From Desulfobacter curvatus DSM 3379 (GTDB lineage: Bacteria > Desulfobacterota > Desulfobacteria > Desulfobacterales > Desulfobacteraceae), in the NCBI RefSeq assembly GCF_000373985.1, contig NZ_KB893068.1, positions 1-64,000 of the forward strand: 64,000 nucleotides of DNA, read 5' to 3'. The notes under the pieces are model-generated. The model saw only the letters and a list, made by a program, of their open reading frames with translations, had not been told where the DNA came from and ran no database searches. The position numbers and the translations under genes are program-made. This document shows, piece by piece, positions 1 to 7,693 of the stretch; positions within the stretch are counted from its first letter, which is position 1; every line of letters begins with the position of its first letter.

Positions 1-130
1 GATTATGGTGAATTATATTAAAAAATTGGGTGTATGCTCTAAAAATTAGACTTTTTCGACCGATTTTATTGATTTTTAAATTTATAAAATTCAAAATGGG
101 AACAAGCGAAATCCAAGTTGAATAAGTCCT

Positions 131-350
131 GTTTTTGTTGAATTTGCCTACTCCGGTGATAAAACAGAACCAGATATAGCGATCACAGTCCTTGATGACA
201 GAGTAGAATCTTTTAAGAGTATCCCGCATCTCTTCAGCTTTGGCAGGGTTTTCGATATGATTCAGAATGGGTTTGTTATATTCATCCCCTATAATCACCA
301 CTGGTTTACCGCTATTTGTCTAAAACTTTTGGATCAGTTCCACCAGATAG
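131..350 (-). pseudogene. Remnant of a predicted AAA-ATPase (PF09820-like) gene
   Basis: Reading leftward from just after the rmlB stop, one frame gives LVELIQKF, an in-frame TAG, then GKPVVIIGDEYNKPIL, followed by a stretch ending FCFITGVGKFNK. This matches my memory of the Walker B region and following strand of the AAA-ATPase-like/PD-(D/E)XK family (DEYDKPIL, then FVFITGVSKF). The frame carries an internal stop, has no start, and loses family resemblance after base 131, so N- and C-terminal parts are missing. These genes are often multicopy and decay readily. No gene was found between here and base 1. Confidence 0.6.
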
Positions 351-352
351 GA

Positions 353-1447
353 TCAGGCATAGTTTACCGCAATCCAGTCTTTATAGGAGACATCCAGCAG
401 TTCATTCCACCAAGGTTGATGGTCCAGGAACCAAGTAAGGGTTTTGCGGATACCCGTTTCAAAGGATTCTTCGGGTATAAATCCAAGATTATTCTTGATC
501 TTTTTGGCATTGATGGCATACCGCCGGTCATGCCCTGCCCTGTCTTTTACGTGGGATATCAAGGAGGCTGGATGATTTGCCTGTGCTGCAGGTGAATTGG
601 CGAATTGTTTAGCCAGGCTTGTATCGTTGGAAAATTTTTTAAGCAGCAGGTCGCAAATCAAATGAACAATATCAATGTTTGCCCATTCATTGGTGCCGCC
701 GATATTATATGTCTGGCCGGGTATGCCCTTTTCCAGTATCAGGTCCACACCCCGGTTGTGGTCGTCTACGTAGAGCCAGTCCCGGATTTGCCTGCCGTCA
801 CCGTATATTGGCAGGGGTTTATTAAATAGGACATTGATGATTACAAGGGGGATCAGTTTTTCCGGGAACTGAAAGGGGCCGTAGTTGTTGGAGCAATTAC
901 TGATGGTGGTGTTAAGTCCGTAGGTCTCGTGGTATGCCCGGACCAAATGGTCGGAGGATGCCTTGCTGGCAGCATAGGGAGAATTGGGCGCATAGGGGGT
1001 TAATTCCGTAAAAGGCGGGTCATCGGGCCCTAATGTGCCATACACTTCGTCGGTTGAAATATGGTGAAATCTATGAGATTTATTGTCGGCATCCAGCCAG
1101 ATCTTTTTAGCGGCTTTGAGCAGGGTATGGGTGCCAACGATGTTTGTGTTAATGAATTCATCCGGGCCGTGAATGGATCGGTCTACATGGGATTCCGCTG
1201 CAAAGTGGACGATTGTGTCGATATTGTGATTTTCCAGGAGAGTCTCCACCAAGGACTGATCTAAAATATTGCCGTGAACAAATTCGAATTTGGGATTCTT
1301 TTCAGCTTCTGTCAGGTTAGCTTTGTTGCCGGCATAGGTGAGGGCATCCAGAACCACGATATGGTCTTCGGGATATTTATCGAGCCAGTAATATACAAAG
1401 TTGGTGCCGATAAAACCGGCCCCGCCTGTGACGAGAAGGTTTTTCAT
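353..1447 (-). CDS. rmlB: dTDP-glucose 4,6-dehydratase
   Basis: Cytoplasmic enzyme of dTDP-L-rhamnose synthesis: it dehydrates dTDP-glucose to dTDP-4-keto-6-deoxyglucose using bound NAD+. It is an extended short-chain dehydrogenase: Rossmann GGAGFIG at residues 8-14, the STDEVYG active-site segment around 131-137, and the YxxxK pair at Tyr158/Lys162. The 364-residue length is normal for RmlB. The ATG at 1447 is chosen because the family begins MKNLLVTGGAGF and it overlaps the rmlD stop by four bases (ATGA); the open frame runs further upstream, but only into rmlD. It is the last gene of the rmlACDB operon. Confidence 0.95.
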   Translation of the reverse strand: MKNLLVTGGAGFIGTNFVYYWLDKYPEDHIVVLDALTYAGNKANLTEAEKNPKFEFVHGNILDQSLVETLLENHNIDTIVHFAAESHVDRSIHGPDEFINTNIVGTHTLLKAAKKIWLDADNKSHRFHHISTDEVYGTLGPDDPPFTELTPYAPNSPYAASKASSDHLVRAYHETYGLNTTISNCSNNYGPFQFPEKLIPLVIINVLFNKPLPIYGDGRQIRDWLYVDDHNRGVDLILEKGIPGQTYNIGGTNEWANIDIVHLICDLLLKKFSNDTSLAKQFANSPAAQANHPASLISHVKDRAGHDRRYAINAKKIKNNLGFIPEESFETGIRKTLTWFLDHQPWWNELLDVSYKDWIAVNYA

Positions 1448-2304
1448 TTGAGTTCCTGCAGCATGGACCTTAGTTGTTTGCGCCAATGGATTGGGCTTAT
1501 CTCCAGAGCCTGCCAAAGGGATGTTTTATCCAAAACGCTGTAAAAAGGGCGCCTGGCAGGGGTCGGGTATTGACTTGCCGGGATGGGCGTTATGGGTATT
1601 TCTTTTCGGATGAGGTTCAGGTTCAAGGCTTCTTCCTGAATGGCTATGGCAAAGTCGTACCAGGATGCTACGCCGGCATCTGTGAAATGATGTGTTCCGG
1701 TCACTTTTTTCTCAATTGTGCCCCATACTGCCCGGGCCAGACCGTTGGCCCAGGTTGGGGTGCCAACCTGCTCATCAATGATGTTCAGCGCAGGTTTTGT
1801 ATCCATCAATGAAAGCATGCTTTTAACAAAATTGCTGCCATGGGATGAATAAAGCCAGGCTGTTCTGATGATGGTGGCGTTTGTATTAAGGATTTCCCGG
1901 ACAACCTGTTCTCCTTTTAATTTGGTTTCGCCGTATACGGAAATGGGATCCGGAGTGTCCTGGGGCAGATAGGGTTTGTGGTTCATACCATTGAAGATAA
2001 AGTCTGTGGAGATATGAACCAGATGGATTCTATCGCTGCTGCAGATTTCTGCTATTTGTCTGACGGCACCATGATTAAGTTTGTCTGCGTTCTCTTTTTC
2101 CTGTTCTGCTTTATCAACAGCGGTATAGGCTGCGGCGTTAACGAGAATGTCCGGCTGCGCCGCTTTAAGGCAGGTGTGGATACTATGAGAATCAAGCAGG
2201 TCGATTTCAGGATAATCACATGCCGTCAAGCTGACATTGTCCGGGCATGTCCGCTGCAGCTCCCATCCCAACTGGCCGTTGGCGCCTAAAATCAGAACCT
2301 TCAT
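1444..2304 (-). CDS. rmlD: dTDP-4-dehydrorhamnose reductase
   Basis: NAD(P)H-dependent reductase for the last step of dTDP-L-rhamnose synthesis. The N-terminal nucleotide-binding motif is GANGQLG (residues 8-14), and the YGETK segment (Tyr124, Lys128) carries the short-chain dehydrogenase catalytic pair. The length of 286 residues is typical. It overlaps rmlC upstream and rmlB downstream by four bases each, consistent with translational coupling. dTDP-rhamnose normally feeds O-antigen, exopolysaccharide or glycan assembly; the acceptor pathway is not in this window. Confidence 0.95.
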   Translation of the reverse strand: MKVLILGANGQLGWELQRTCPDNVSLTACDYPEIDLLDSHSIHTCLKAAQPDILVNAAAYTAVDKAEQEKENADKLNHGAVRQIAEICSSDRIHLVHISTDFIFNGMNHKPYLPQDTPDPISVYGETKLKGEQVVREILNTNATIIRTAWLYSSHGSNFVKSMLSLMDTKPALNIIDEQVGTPTWANGLARAVWGTIEKKVTGTHHFTDAGVASWYDFAIAIQEEALNLNLIRKEIPITPIPASQYPTPARRPFYSVLDKTSLWQALEISPIHWRKQLRSMLQELK

Positions 2305-2843
2305 TTGAATACCTCCGCGGATACCAGAGTTATTGCCTGTGCATCTTTTGCGGATAATACCGGCTCTTTGTCCAAAGGCCAGTCAACGGCAATATCAGAA
2401 TCGTTCCAAAGAATGCTGCGCTCATGTTGTGGGGCGTAGTAGTCCGTACATTTATATGAGAATTCGGCTTCATCACTCATCACATAAAATCCATGGGCGA
2501 ATCCCGGGGGAACCCAAAGCATATTTTTATTTTCGGCAGAAAGAATTTCACCCACCCATTGGCCAAACCAGGGTGATGATTTGCGGATATCCACCGCCAC
2601 GTCAAAAACCGTTCCTGATGTCACCCGGACAAGTTTGCCCTGGGGCTGTTTGATCTGATAGTGAAGTCCCCTTAATATACCCTTTGTGGATTTGCTGTGG
2701 TTGTCTTGAACAAAATGATAATTGCCGACGTGGGTTTCAAAATCATCCTGACGAAATGTTTCCAAGAAGAAACCTCTGTGGTCTCCAAAAACCTGCGGCT
2801 TGATCAAAACAACATCGGGTATGGATAAAGGCGTGTATTTCAT
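2301..2843 (-). CDS. rmlC: dTDP-4-dehydrorhamnose 3,5-epimerase
   Basis: Cupin-fold epimerase acting between RmlB and RmlD. Family landmarks are visible: RGFFLETF (residues 23-30), QDNHSKS (46-52) and RGLHYQ (58-63), which holds the catalytic His61. At 180 residues it is full length. Its ATG lies one base after the rmlA stop, and its own stop overlaps the rmlD start, so it is the second gene of the operon. A rhamnose-type 3,5-epimerase is favoured over 3- or 5-only relatives because the complete rmlACDB set is present. Confidence 0.95.
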   Translation of the reverse strand: MKYTPLSIPDVVLIKPQVFGDHRGFFLETFRQDDFETHVGNYHFVQDNHSKSTKGILRGLHYQIKQPQGKLVRVTSGTVFDVAVDIRKSSPWFGQWVGEILSAENKNMLWVPPGFAHGFYVMSDEAEFSYKCTDYYAPQHERSILWNDSDIAVDWPLDKEPVLSAKDAQAITLVSAEVFK

Positions 2844-2844
2844 T

Positions 2845-3714
2845 TTATTCTCTTAAAAGATTGAGCAGATATTGGCCGTATCCGTTTTTTTTCATGGGAG
2901 CGGCAAGCTGCGCCAGTTGTTCCTTATCGACCAAACCCATTCTGAATGCAATCTCTTCAAGGCAGGCAATTTTTAGGCCCTGGCGGTCTTCAACCACTTT
3001 TATAAACTGTCCTGCATCCAGAAGAGACTCATGGGTACCGGTATCCAGCCAGGCAGTGCCGCGGCCGAACAATTCAACAGTCAGGCGCCCCCGGTCAAGG
3101 TAGGTTTTATTGACATCTGTGATTTCAAGTTCGCCACGGGCTGACGGTGTGATTTGTTTGGCAATGTTAATGACGTCATTGTCATAAAAATATAACCCGG
3201 TTACGGCATAGTTGGATTTGGGATTTGCCGGCTTTTCTTCCAGGCTTGTGACAATGCCGTTTGCATCGAATCCGGCAACGCCGTACCGTTTGGGGTCTTT
3301 GACATAATATCCGAAAATTGTGGCCCCCTTATCCTGACCGGAGATAGTCTGAAGCCTGGAGGACAGCCCTTCTCCATAAAATATGTTATCACCCAGTATT
3401 AAGGTAACAGGATCATTTTCAATGAATTCTTCACCAATAATAAACGCCTGGGCCAGCCCGTCCGGGGAGGACTGGACGGCATAATCTATGGACAATCCCC
3501 ATTGGGAGCCGTTGCCAAGCAGGCATTTAAAGTTGTCCAGATCTTTGGGAGTGGTAATGACAAGGACCTCTTTTATCCCTGACAGCATGAGCGTTGACAA
3601 GGGATAGTAGATCATGGGTTTATCATAAACAGGCATGAGTTGCTTGCTGACCGAATAAGTCAGAGGATACAGGCGGGTGCCTGATCCGCCTGCGAGTATG
3701 ATTCCTTTACGCAT
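2845..3714 (-). CDS. rmlA: Glucose-1-phosphate thymidylyltransferase
   Basis: First enzyme of the pathway, joining glucose-1-phosphate and dTTP to give dTDP-glucose and pyrophosphate. It opens with the nucleotidyltransferase signature GGSGTRLYPLT (residues 9-19), and the length of 289 residues is that of the short, bacterial RmlA class. It heads the rmlACDB operon. The 267 bases upstream separate it from the PEP-CTERM gene and presumably hold its promoter, though no clear -35/-10 pair was picked out. Confidence 0.95.
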   Translation of the reverse strand: MRKGIILAGGSGTRLYPLTYSVSKQLMPVYDKPMIYYPLSTLMLSGIKEVLVITTPKDLDNFKCLLGNGSQWGLSIDYAVQSSPDGLAQAFIIGEEFIENDPVTLILGDNIFYGEGLSSRLQTISGQDKGATIFGYYVKDPKRYGVAGFDANGIVTSLEEKPANPKSNYAVTGLYFYDNDVINIAKQITPSARGELEITDVNKTYLDRGRLTVELFGRGTAWLDTGTHESLLDAGQFIKVVEDRQGLKIACLEEIAFRMGLVDKEQLAQLAAPMKKNGYGQYLLNLLRE

Positions 3715-3910
3715 GGTTTAACTCACTGGGACATATAATATCAGTTTAAAGAAATTCTGCAGGACACTCCCTGTTTTGATATGTTATAATTGTGATTAAC
3801 GCGTTTTAGTCTCAATTAATTTTCCAAGAAACAGCTATCCGGTACTGGATGAATGGATTCACCCCGCATTTTTATTTAGCCGTATTGTAGCGTTTTTTTA
3901 CACTTAGGAA

Positions 3911-3972
3911 GGAGAAAAAGAAAGGCACAGGGCCAAACCTATTAGCAGCACGGGAGTTGATTTAGCCCTGTG
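3911..3972 (-). terminator. Possible rho-independent terminator after the PEP-CTERM gene
   Basis: On the minus strand, ten bases after the stop of the PEP-CTERM gene, CACAGGGC (3972-3965) pairs with GCCCTGTG (3933-3926) and is followed by a T-rich run, CCTTTCTTTTTC. The loop is long (about 31 bases) and the T-run is broken, so the call is moderate. If real, it would separate the cassette at 3982-7693 from the rhamnose operon. Confidence 0.4.
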
Positions 3973-3981
3973 TTTGGGGAG

Positions 3982-4662
3982 TTATTTCAAAGACCTTCTT
4001 CTGCTAAACCAAGCCAAGCCAAAAAGGCCAAGGCCGAAAAGGGTGAAGGTAGCGGGTTCTGGAATTTCACTGACTGGCCATTCCGCGCTAGTTGCCCATG
4101 TCCCTGCGATGGTGACGCTTGTGTCAGCGTTGGCGACTATAAGATTGGTGATACCGTCGGAGCCAAGATCATTATAACCATCCTCGTCAATAACTCCATC
4201 GCCGTTAGAATCCAAACCTGAGTAGTTGTTAGTGTTACTAATGGCGGTCAATGTCGGAGTTCCACTTGTGGATTCAATTACATACAAGGTTCCATTAGTT
4301 CCAGTAGTGACCCAATATTCAATTGCATTAACGCTCCCATCGGAATTCAGAGTGACTAATGGATAGCCTTCTGTCCAGGAAAAGGCGTCATCGGAATAGG
4401 GTGTTCCGTCTACTGTCAGAGAAATCGTGAACAACGAGTCATAAGCGTTATAACCAGTTACAATAGCATCTAAGCCGTTGTGCATGCTGGGATAACTGTC
4501 AGTACCCTGATCAGTGTCAATAGTGAATAAAATAGTAGCGTCGCTGCCATCCGACAAAGAAAAAGAGTTTGAATAATCAATTGTAGTGGCGTTAGCCGTA
4601 CACGCCAATGACGTTACAAAAAATATGGCTAAAAAAAACTGGCTAATCTTCTTTGATAACAT
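3982..4662 (-). CDS. PEP-CTERM sorting-domain protein
   Basis: Exported protein of unknown function. It has a Sec-type signal peptide (about residues 1-26), a beta-rich middle, and a canonical C-terminal sorting tail: PEP at 201-203, a hydrophobic helix, then RRR. The PEP-CTERM/exosortase system handles such tails and is linked to extracellular polysaccharide; no exosortase is in this window. Residues 151-162 (DSNGDGVIDEDG) form an EF-hand/dockerin-like calcium loop. The gene starts 35 bases after the precursor-like peptide gene and on the same strand, so it may belong to that cassette. An alternative is an independent biofilm-matrix protein. Confidence 0.85.
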   Translation of the reverse strand: MLSKKISQFFLAIFFVTSLACTANATTIDYSNSFSLSDGSDATILFTIDTDQGTDSYPSMHNGLDAIVTGYNAYDSLFTISLTVDGTPYSDDAFSWTEGYPLVTLNSDGSVNAIEYWVTTGTNGTLYVIESTSGTPTLTAISNTNNYSGLDSNGDGVIDEDGYNDLGSDGITNLIVANADTSVTIAGTWATSAEWPVSEIPEPATFTLFGLGLFGLAWFSRRRSLK

Positions 4663-4697
4663 GTGAGATCTCCTGATTTGATTTTAATAGTATTAAA

Positions 4698-4841
4698 TTA
4701 ACTTGCAGCAATCACAAAGCTGGGGCCGTCGCTGGTCCCACATGTGTGTCGTGACTGCTTGCATACCCCAAGTACGCTTTCTTCGGGCCTGCAACGAACG
4801 ATCACAACAAGTTTTGGTTCTTCGTAGACTTTCTTTTTCAT
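4698..4841 (-). CDS. Putative RiPP precursor peptide, 47 residues
   Basis: A small gene with a strong ribosome site (AAGGAGAAG, then ATG at 4841). The leader half begins MKKKVYEEPKLVVIV and the second half begins around PEESVLGVC. Cysteines lie at 17, 28 and 34, the tail is rich in Gly, Ser and Thr, and the last residue is Ser47. A lysine-rich start, a YEEPKL box, and a PEE(S/A)VL-x-x-C junction fit my recollection of short peptides found beside radical SAM/SPASM genes in anaerobes. It lies 69 bases after the radical SAM gene and 35 before the PEP-CTERM gene. No assignment to a named family is claimed; role as substrate is inferred from position, size and composition. Confidence 0.7.
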   Translation of the reverse strand: MKKKVYEEPKLVVIVRCRPEESVLGVCKQSRHTCGTSDGPSFVIAAS

Positions 4842-4910
4842 TGACTTCTCCTTTTTTTAATTAATTTGTCTTAGGATTTTTTCCCAAGATGAATGTATTT
4901 GTTACTTAAT

Positions 4911-6050
4911 CTATGTCCGCTTTAGATAAGGAACATAATCAAATTTTTTCCACGCCCTTTGTCTTTCTTTGGCAACTTTGCAAAAATACGGAATGCAGCC
5001 GTCCAATTGACCTGTTTCCAGGTCTGCGTGGGCCGGGCACCAAGCGCAGATGTCGTGCAGAGTGCATGTGCCGCAGGTTTCGGTATAATGGCTGCGCACT
5101 GAGGTGCGTTTCAGGATCTCAGGGGAGAAATGGTTCCAAGCCTGGGCCAATGTATGAGTTTTAAGATCAAGGGTGCAATTCCGGTTAACAAGAGACGGGC
5201 AAAGCTGATATTTACCATCCCATCCGATGGCGCAGGTATTGATGCCTGCCTGACATTTAAACAGTGTGTCCGCATCTTGCTCAATGCTGTTGTCCAGGTT
5301 TTTGCAACCTTGCTCCAACGCCTTGTATCGTTGCGGGTCTTTTTTATCCAAAGCAGCGATCTGCTCTGGAGTCAGACGCTGGGACAGAATGGATTTATTT
5401 CTATGGGGATCTCTATCGGCTCTCAGCTGAAGGCATGGATCAAATCTGAAGAGGCGGCTGGTTTTTGATCGACAAAAATTTGCGATATCATCAAAGTCCG
5501 AGAAATTGGCCTGCATGATTGTGGACTTCAGGGTGACGGGAAGACCCGCAGACAGAAGCCGGTTAATACCCGTCATGGTTGATTCAAATGTGTTTTTTCG
5601 GACAACACTCTTATGAATTTCCGGGGTGGTGCCATAGACGGACACCTCAATCTCCCTTGGTGGATACTTTTTAAATAGCCTGATGTGCTCATCTGTTACA
5701 AGAGAGGCGTTAGTGAAAACTGAAACAAATACCCCCCGGGTTTTGACGTGGGTATAAATTTCTGAAAAATCGGGGCGCAACAGCGGTTCGCCGCCGCTTA
5801 AAAGTATCCACAGGACGCCCAAATCCACAGCCTGGGCCGTTATGGCTTTTATCTCATCCAGGGTCAACTCTTTTTCCAGAGCCTGCCGGTCATGGGCCGG
5901 CCGATTGATGTAACAGTGGACGCAGTCGTTGTTGCACCGGGCGGTTAGATCCATAACCATGGAGAGAAGAACTCTTTTTTCTTTGGCCCGTTCCCAGACC
6001 GGAAGGCTTGCAATGGATATCTTGTTGTCAGACCTGTACATGATGTACAT
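4911..6050 (-). CDS. Radical SAM/SPASM peptide-modifying enzyme (putative maturase)
   Basis: 379 residues. The radical SAM cluster motif CxxxCxxC is Cys39, Cys43, Cys46 (CNNDCVHC), followed by the SAM-binding GGEPL near residue 90. The C-terminal third has a cysteine-rich SPASM region (CQAGINTC, then CGTCTLHDICAWCP), which binds auxiliary FeS clusters in enzymes that crosslink or epimerise peptides. Neighbours argue for a peptide substrate: a PqqD-like gene and a peptidase upstream, and the 47-residue peptide just downstream. It overlaps the peptidase gene by 23 bases. ATG codons at 6050 and 6041 are both possible starts. The chemistry (thioether, C-C link, epimerisation) cannot be told from sequence. 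Confidence 0.85.
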   Translation of the reverse strand: MYIMYRSDNKISIASLPVWERAKEKRVLLSMVMDLTARCNNDCVHCYINRPAHDRQALEKELTLDEIKAITAQAVDLGVLWILLSGGEPLLRPDFSEIYTHVKTRGVFVSVFTNASLVTDEHIRLFKKYPPREIEVSVYGTTPEIHKSVVRKNTFESTMTGINRLLSAGLPVTLKSTIMQANFSDFDDIANFCRSKTSRLFRFDPCLQLRADRDPHRNKSILSQRLTPEQIAALDKKDPQRYKALEQGCKNLDNSIEQDADTLFKCQAGINTCAIGWDGKYQLCPSLVNRNCTLDLKTHTLAQAWNHFSPEILKRTSVRSHYTETCGTCTLHDICAWCPAHADLETGQLDGCIPYFCKVAKERQRAWKKFDYVPYLKRT

Positions 6051-6525
6051 AACCGGTCAGTTTTTTGATTATCTTTTTGATTACCCTGGCTGCGGGCAAA
6101 AACAGATAGTTAAGCAGTCCTGTTTTTGAGGCTCGGGCAATGAATTTGTTTGACCAGGGGACCGGGATAATTTTCCGACCGTTAAATTCAATAGCCTGGA
6201 CCCGGCCCAGCAGATCTTCCCTGTTGAACCAACCGTCACTTTTCAGATTATTATCGCCTTTTACCTGGTACCGGTTATTTTTACAGGCAACAATTCGGTG
6301 GACGACCATTTTCCGGCATTTGTGCATGGCTGCAAGGACGATATCTCCTGTTTCCAAAGTGTGGGACGATTGAAGAACCGCCAGGGTCAGAAGACTGTCG
6401 TGACGGATGAAGGGAGCCATACTGAATCCCGGGCACTGGAGCTTGAACCGGTATTTGTCGGACCCGCTGAAAAATGCGGTCATCATGGCGTAGAACTGTT
6501 CGCCTGTCGGGTTCAGGATGTCCAT
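6028..6525 (-). CDS. S24/S26-like signal peptidase, SipW-type (S26B)
   Basis: 165 residues. The nucleophile motif is GFSMAPFI (Ser35). The second motif is VVHRIV (His76), where bacterial LepB has lysine; a histidine here is the mark of the archaeal/SipW S26B branch. KGDNN at 89-93 is the matching third motif. There is no N-terminal transmembrane anchor of the LepB kind; a basic, hydrophobic C-terminus may contact membrane. It overlaps the PqqD-like gene by 13 bases and the radical SAM gene by 23, so it is in the same operon. Cleaving the leader of the modified peptide is the natural guess, unproven. Confidence 0.8.
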   Translation of the reverse strand: MDILNPTGEQFYAMMTAFFSGSDKYRFKLQCPGFSMAPFIRHDSLLTLAVLQSSHTLETGDIVLAAMHKCRKMVVHRIVACKNNRYQVKGDNNLKSDGWFNREDLLGRVQAIEFNGRKIIPVPWSNKFIARASKTGLLNYLFLPAARVIKKIIKKLTGYVHHVQV

Positions 6526-6809
6526 TCAACAATAAGTTCCTTTTCGAGCAGTTCGGCGACGAGTTTTTTTACGCCTCGCTCTATCTGATCCATACCGGAA
6601 TCATACTCTTCGGAAATGGCCGCACAGATCTGACTTATTGATTTTTTTTGCTCAATGCATTTCCAGGCAAGGGCGCCTGTCTCGTTAAAGGAAAACATCG
6701 CATCACTGAAATCGGCAATGCCCGATTCAATGGGAACAATGACGATTTCGCCCATGATATCTCTGGAAATTATTTTGTCTGACGGGGCATAAATTTTATC
6801 AAGGTCCAT
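6513..6809 (-). CDS. PqqD-like peptide chaperone (RiPP recognition element)
   Basis: 98 residues with the PqqD fold signature: a beta-rich first half, FNETGALAWKCIE in the middle (equivalent to the family's LNETAAxIWxL), then helices ending in LLEKELI. PqqD-like domains bind the leader of a precursor peptide and present it to a radical SAM enzyme. PQQ synthesis itself is excluded, since PqqB, PqqC and a PqqA with the Glu-x3-Tyr motif are absent. It starts five bases after the kinase-like gene and overlaps the peptidase gene. Confidence 0.85.
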   Translation of the reverse strand: MDLDKIYAPSDKIISRDIMGEIVIVPIESGIADFSDAMFSFNETGALAWKCIEQKKSISQICAAISEEYDSGMDQIERGVKKLVAELLEKELIVEWTS

Positions 6810-6814
6810 TGAAC

Positions 6815-7693
6815 TTATATTCCTTTCATCAGATTGTAGACTTGGCCTGTTTTATCAAACTGCAGGTTCCAGCAGGGAACCTGCCGACAAAGACCGGACA
6901 GAAAATCAAGCGCGTTGTCCCACCAGTCGCGGGTTTCAAGGGGCCGAATCATGCAGGCCAACAGCCGCTCAAAGGCATGGCGCTTATCTCCGACAGGGAC
7001 AATCTGGTTGGTGTTGGCTTTTTCAAGAAAAAAAATGCCTTTTAAAGGGACGGTTTCCGGGGAGATATCAGGAACGTCTCCGTGGCTCCAGGTACCGGAA
7101 ACAAAATAGTTATCGTCTTTTTTTCGTACGATGTTGCGATCATCACAAAGGATATCTGCTCCTTGCTTCATGATACCGGCCATGGTGGATTTACCGGCGT
7201 CCGAGTGGCCTACAAATAAAAGGCCCTGTTTATCTAAGCTTACGCCCAGGGAGTGCATGATACAACCGTTTTTATATGCAAGGATGCGTCCCATGAGAAT
7301 CTGGTCTGTGGGAAACATGGTCAAACTGGTTAATCCGCCCTTGAGAAATTGTTCTTTCATACTATTATCATTGTAGATATCCAAAAACGAGTGCTCCTTG
7401 TCGGTAACAACGGTTCTAAAATAGTTCTCATGGGGAGGGTCAGCTTTGATCCATTGATAAATCCATTGGCCGTCCTGGTGGTAAACAGCCCAAGGTGGTT
7501 TCAAATAAACCCGATTTTCAGGCCTTGGTATTGTCTTGCATGTTTCAAACCGATGGTGAAGGACAATATTTTCCTCTAAAGGGCTGTTTATCTCAAAATT
7601 TTTAAATTTTGGACTGAGGGTGGTGTTTGAGAATGGCAGATCACTTAACACCTCAATGCTCATGCCTGCAATTTGAAAGAATATCTTATGCAC
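6815..7693 (-). CDS. HPrK-related serine kinase-like protein
   Basis: ATP-binding protein of the HPr kinase/PEPCK fold. Walker A GHSDAGKST lies at about residues 162-170, and CDDRN (about 183-187) matches the acidic pair of HPrK. There is no N-terminal HPrK regulatory domain and no HPr gene nearby. HPrK-like kinases occur in RiPP clusters; the lasso peptide kinase of the paeninodin cluster phosphorylates the C-terminal serine of its precursor, and the peptide here also ends in serine. GTG at 7693 is chosen (AGGGA upstream, domain begins IFFQIAG); an ATG at 7750 would add a hydrophobic stretch with no ribosome site. First gene of the cassette. Confidence 0.75.
   Translation of the reverse strand: MHKIFFQIAGMSIEVLSDLPFSNTTLSPKFKNFEINSPLEENIVLHHRFETCKTIPRPENRVYLKPPWAVYHQDGQWIYQWIKADPPHENYFRTVVTDKEHSFLDIYNDNSMKEQFLKGGLTSLTMFPTDQILMGRILAYKNGCIMHSLGVSLDKQGLLFVGHSDAGKSTMAGIMKQGADILCDDRNIVRKKDDNYFVSGTWSHGDVPDISPETVPLKGIFFLEKANTNQIVPVGDKRHAFERLLACMIRPLETRDWWDNALDFLSGLCRQVPCWNLQFDKTGQVYNLMKGI

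Noticed and set aside
257..829. Plus-strand frames opposite rmlB
   Set aside because: No similarity or ribosome site; the minus strand encodes a full RmlB.
4698..6809. PQQ biosynthesis
   Set aside because: The peptide lacks the Glu-x3-Tyr motif of PqqA and there is no PqqB or PqqC.
4698..7693. Lasso peptide cluster
   Set aside because: No asparagine-synthetase-like cyclase and no transglutaminase-type B2 protease, although an HPrK-like kinase and PqqD-like protein are shared features.
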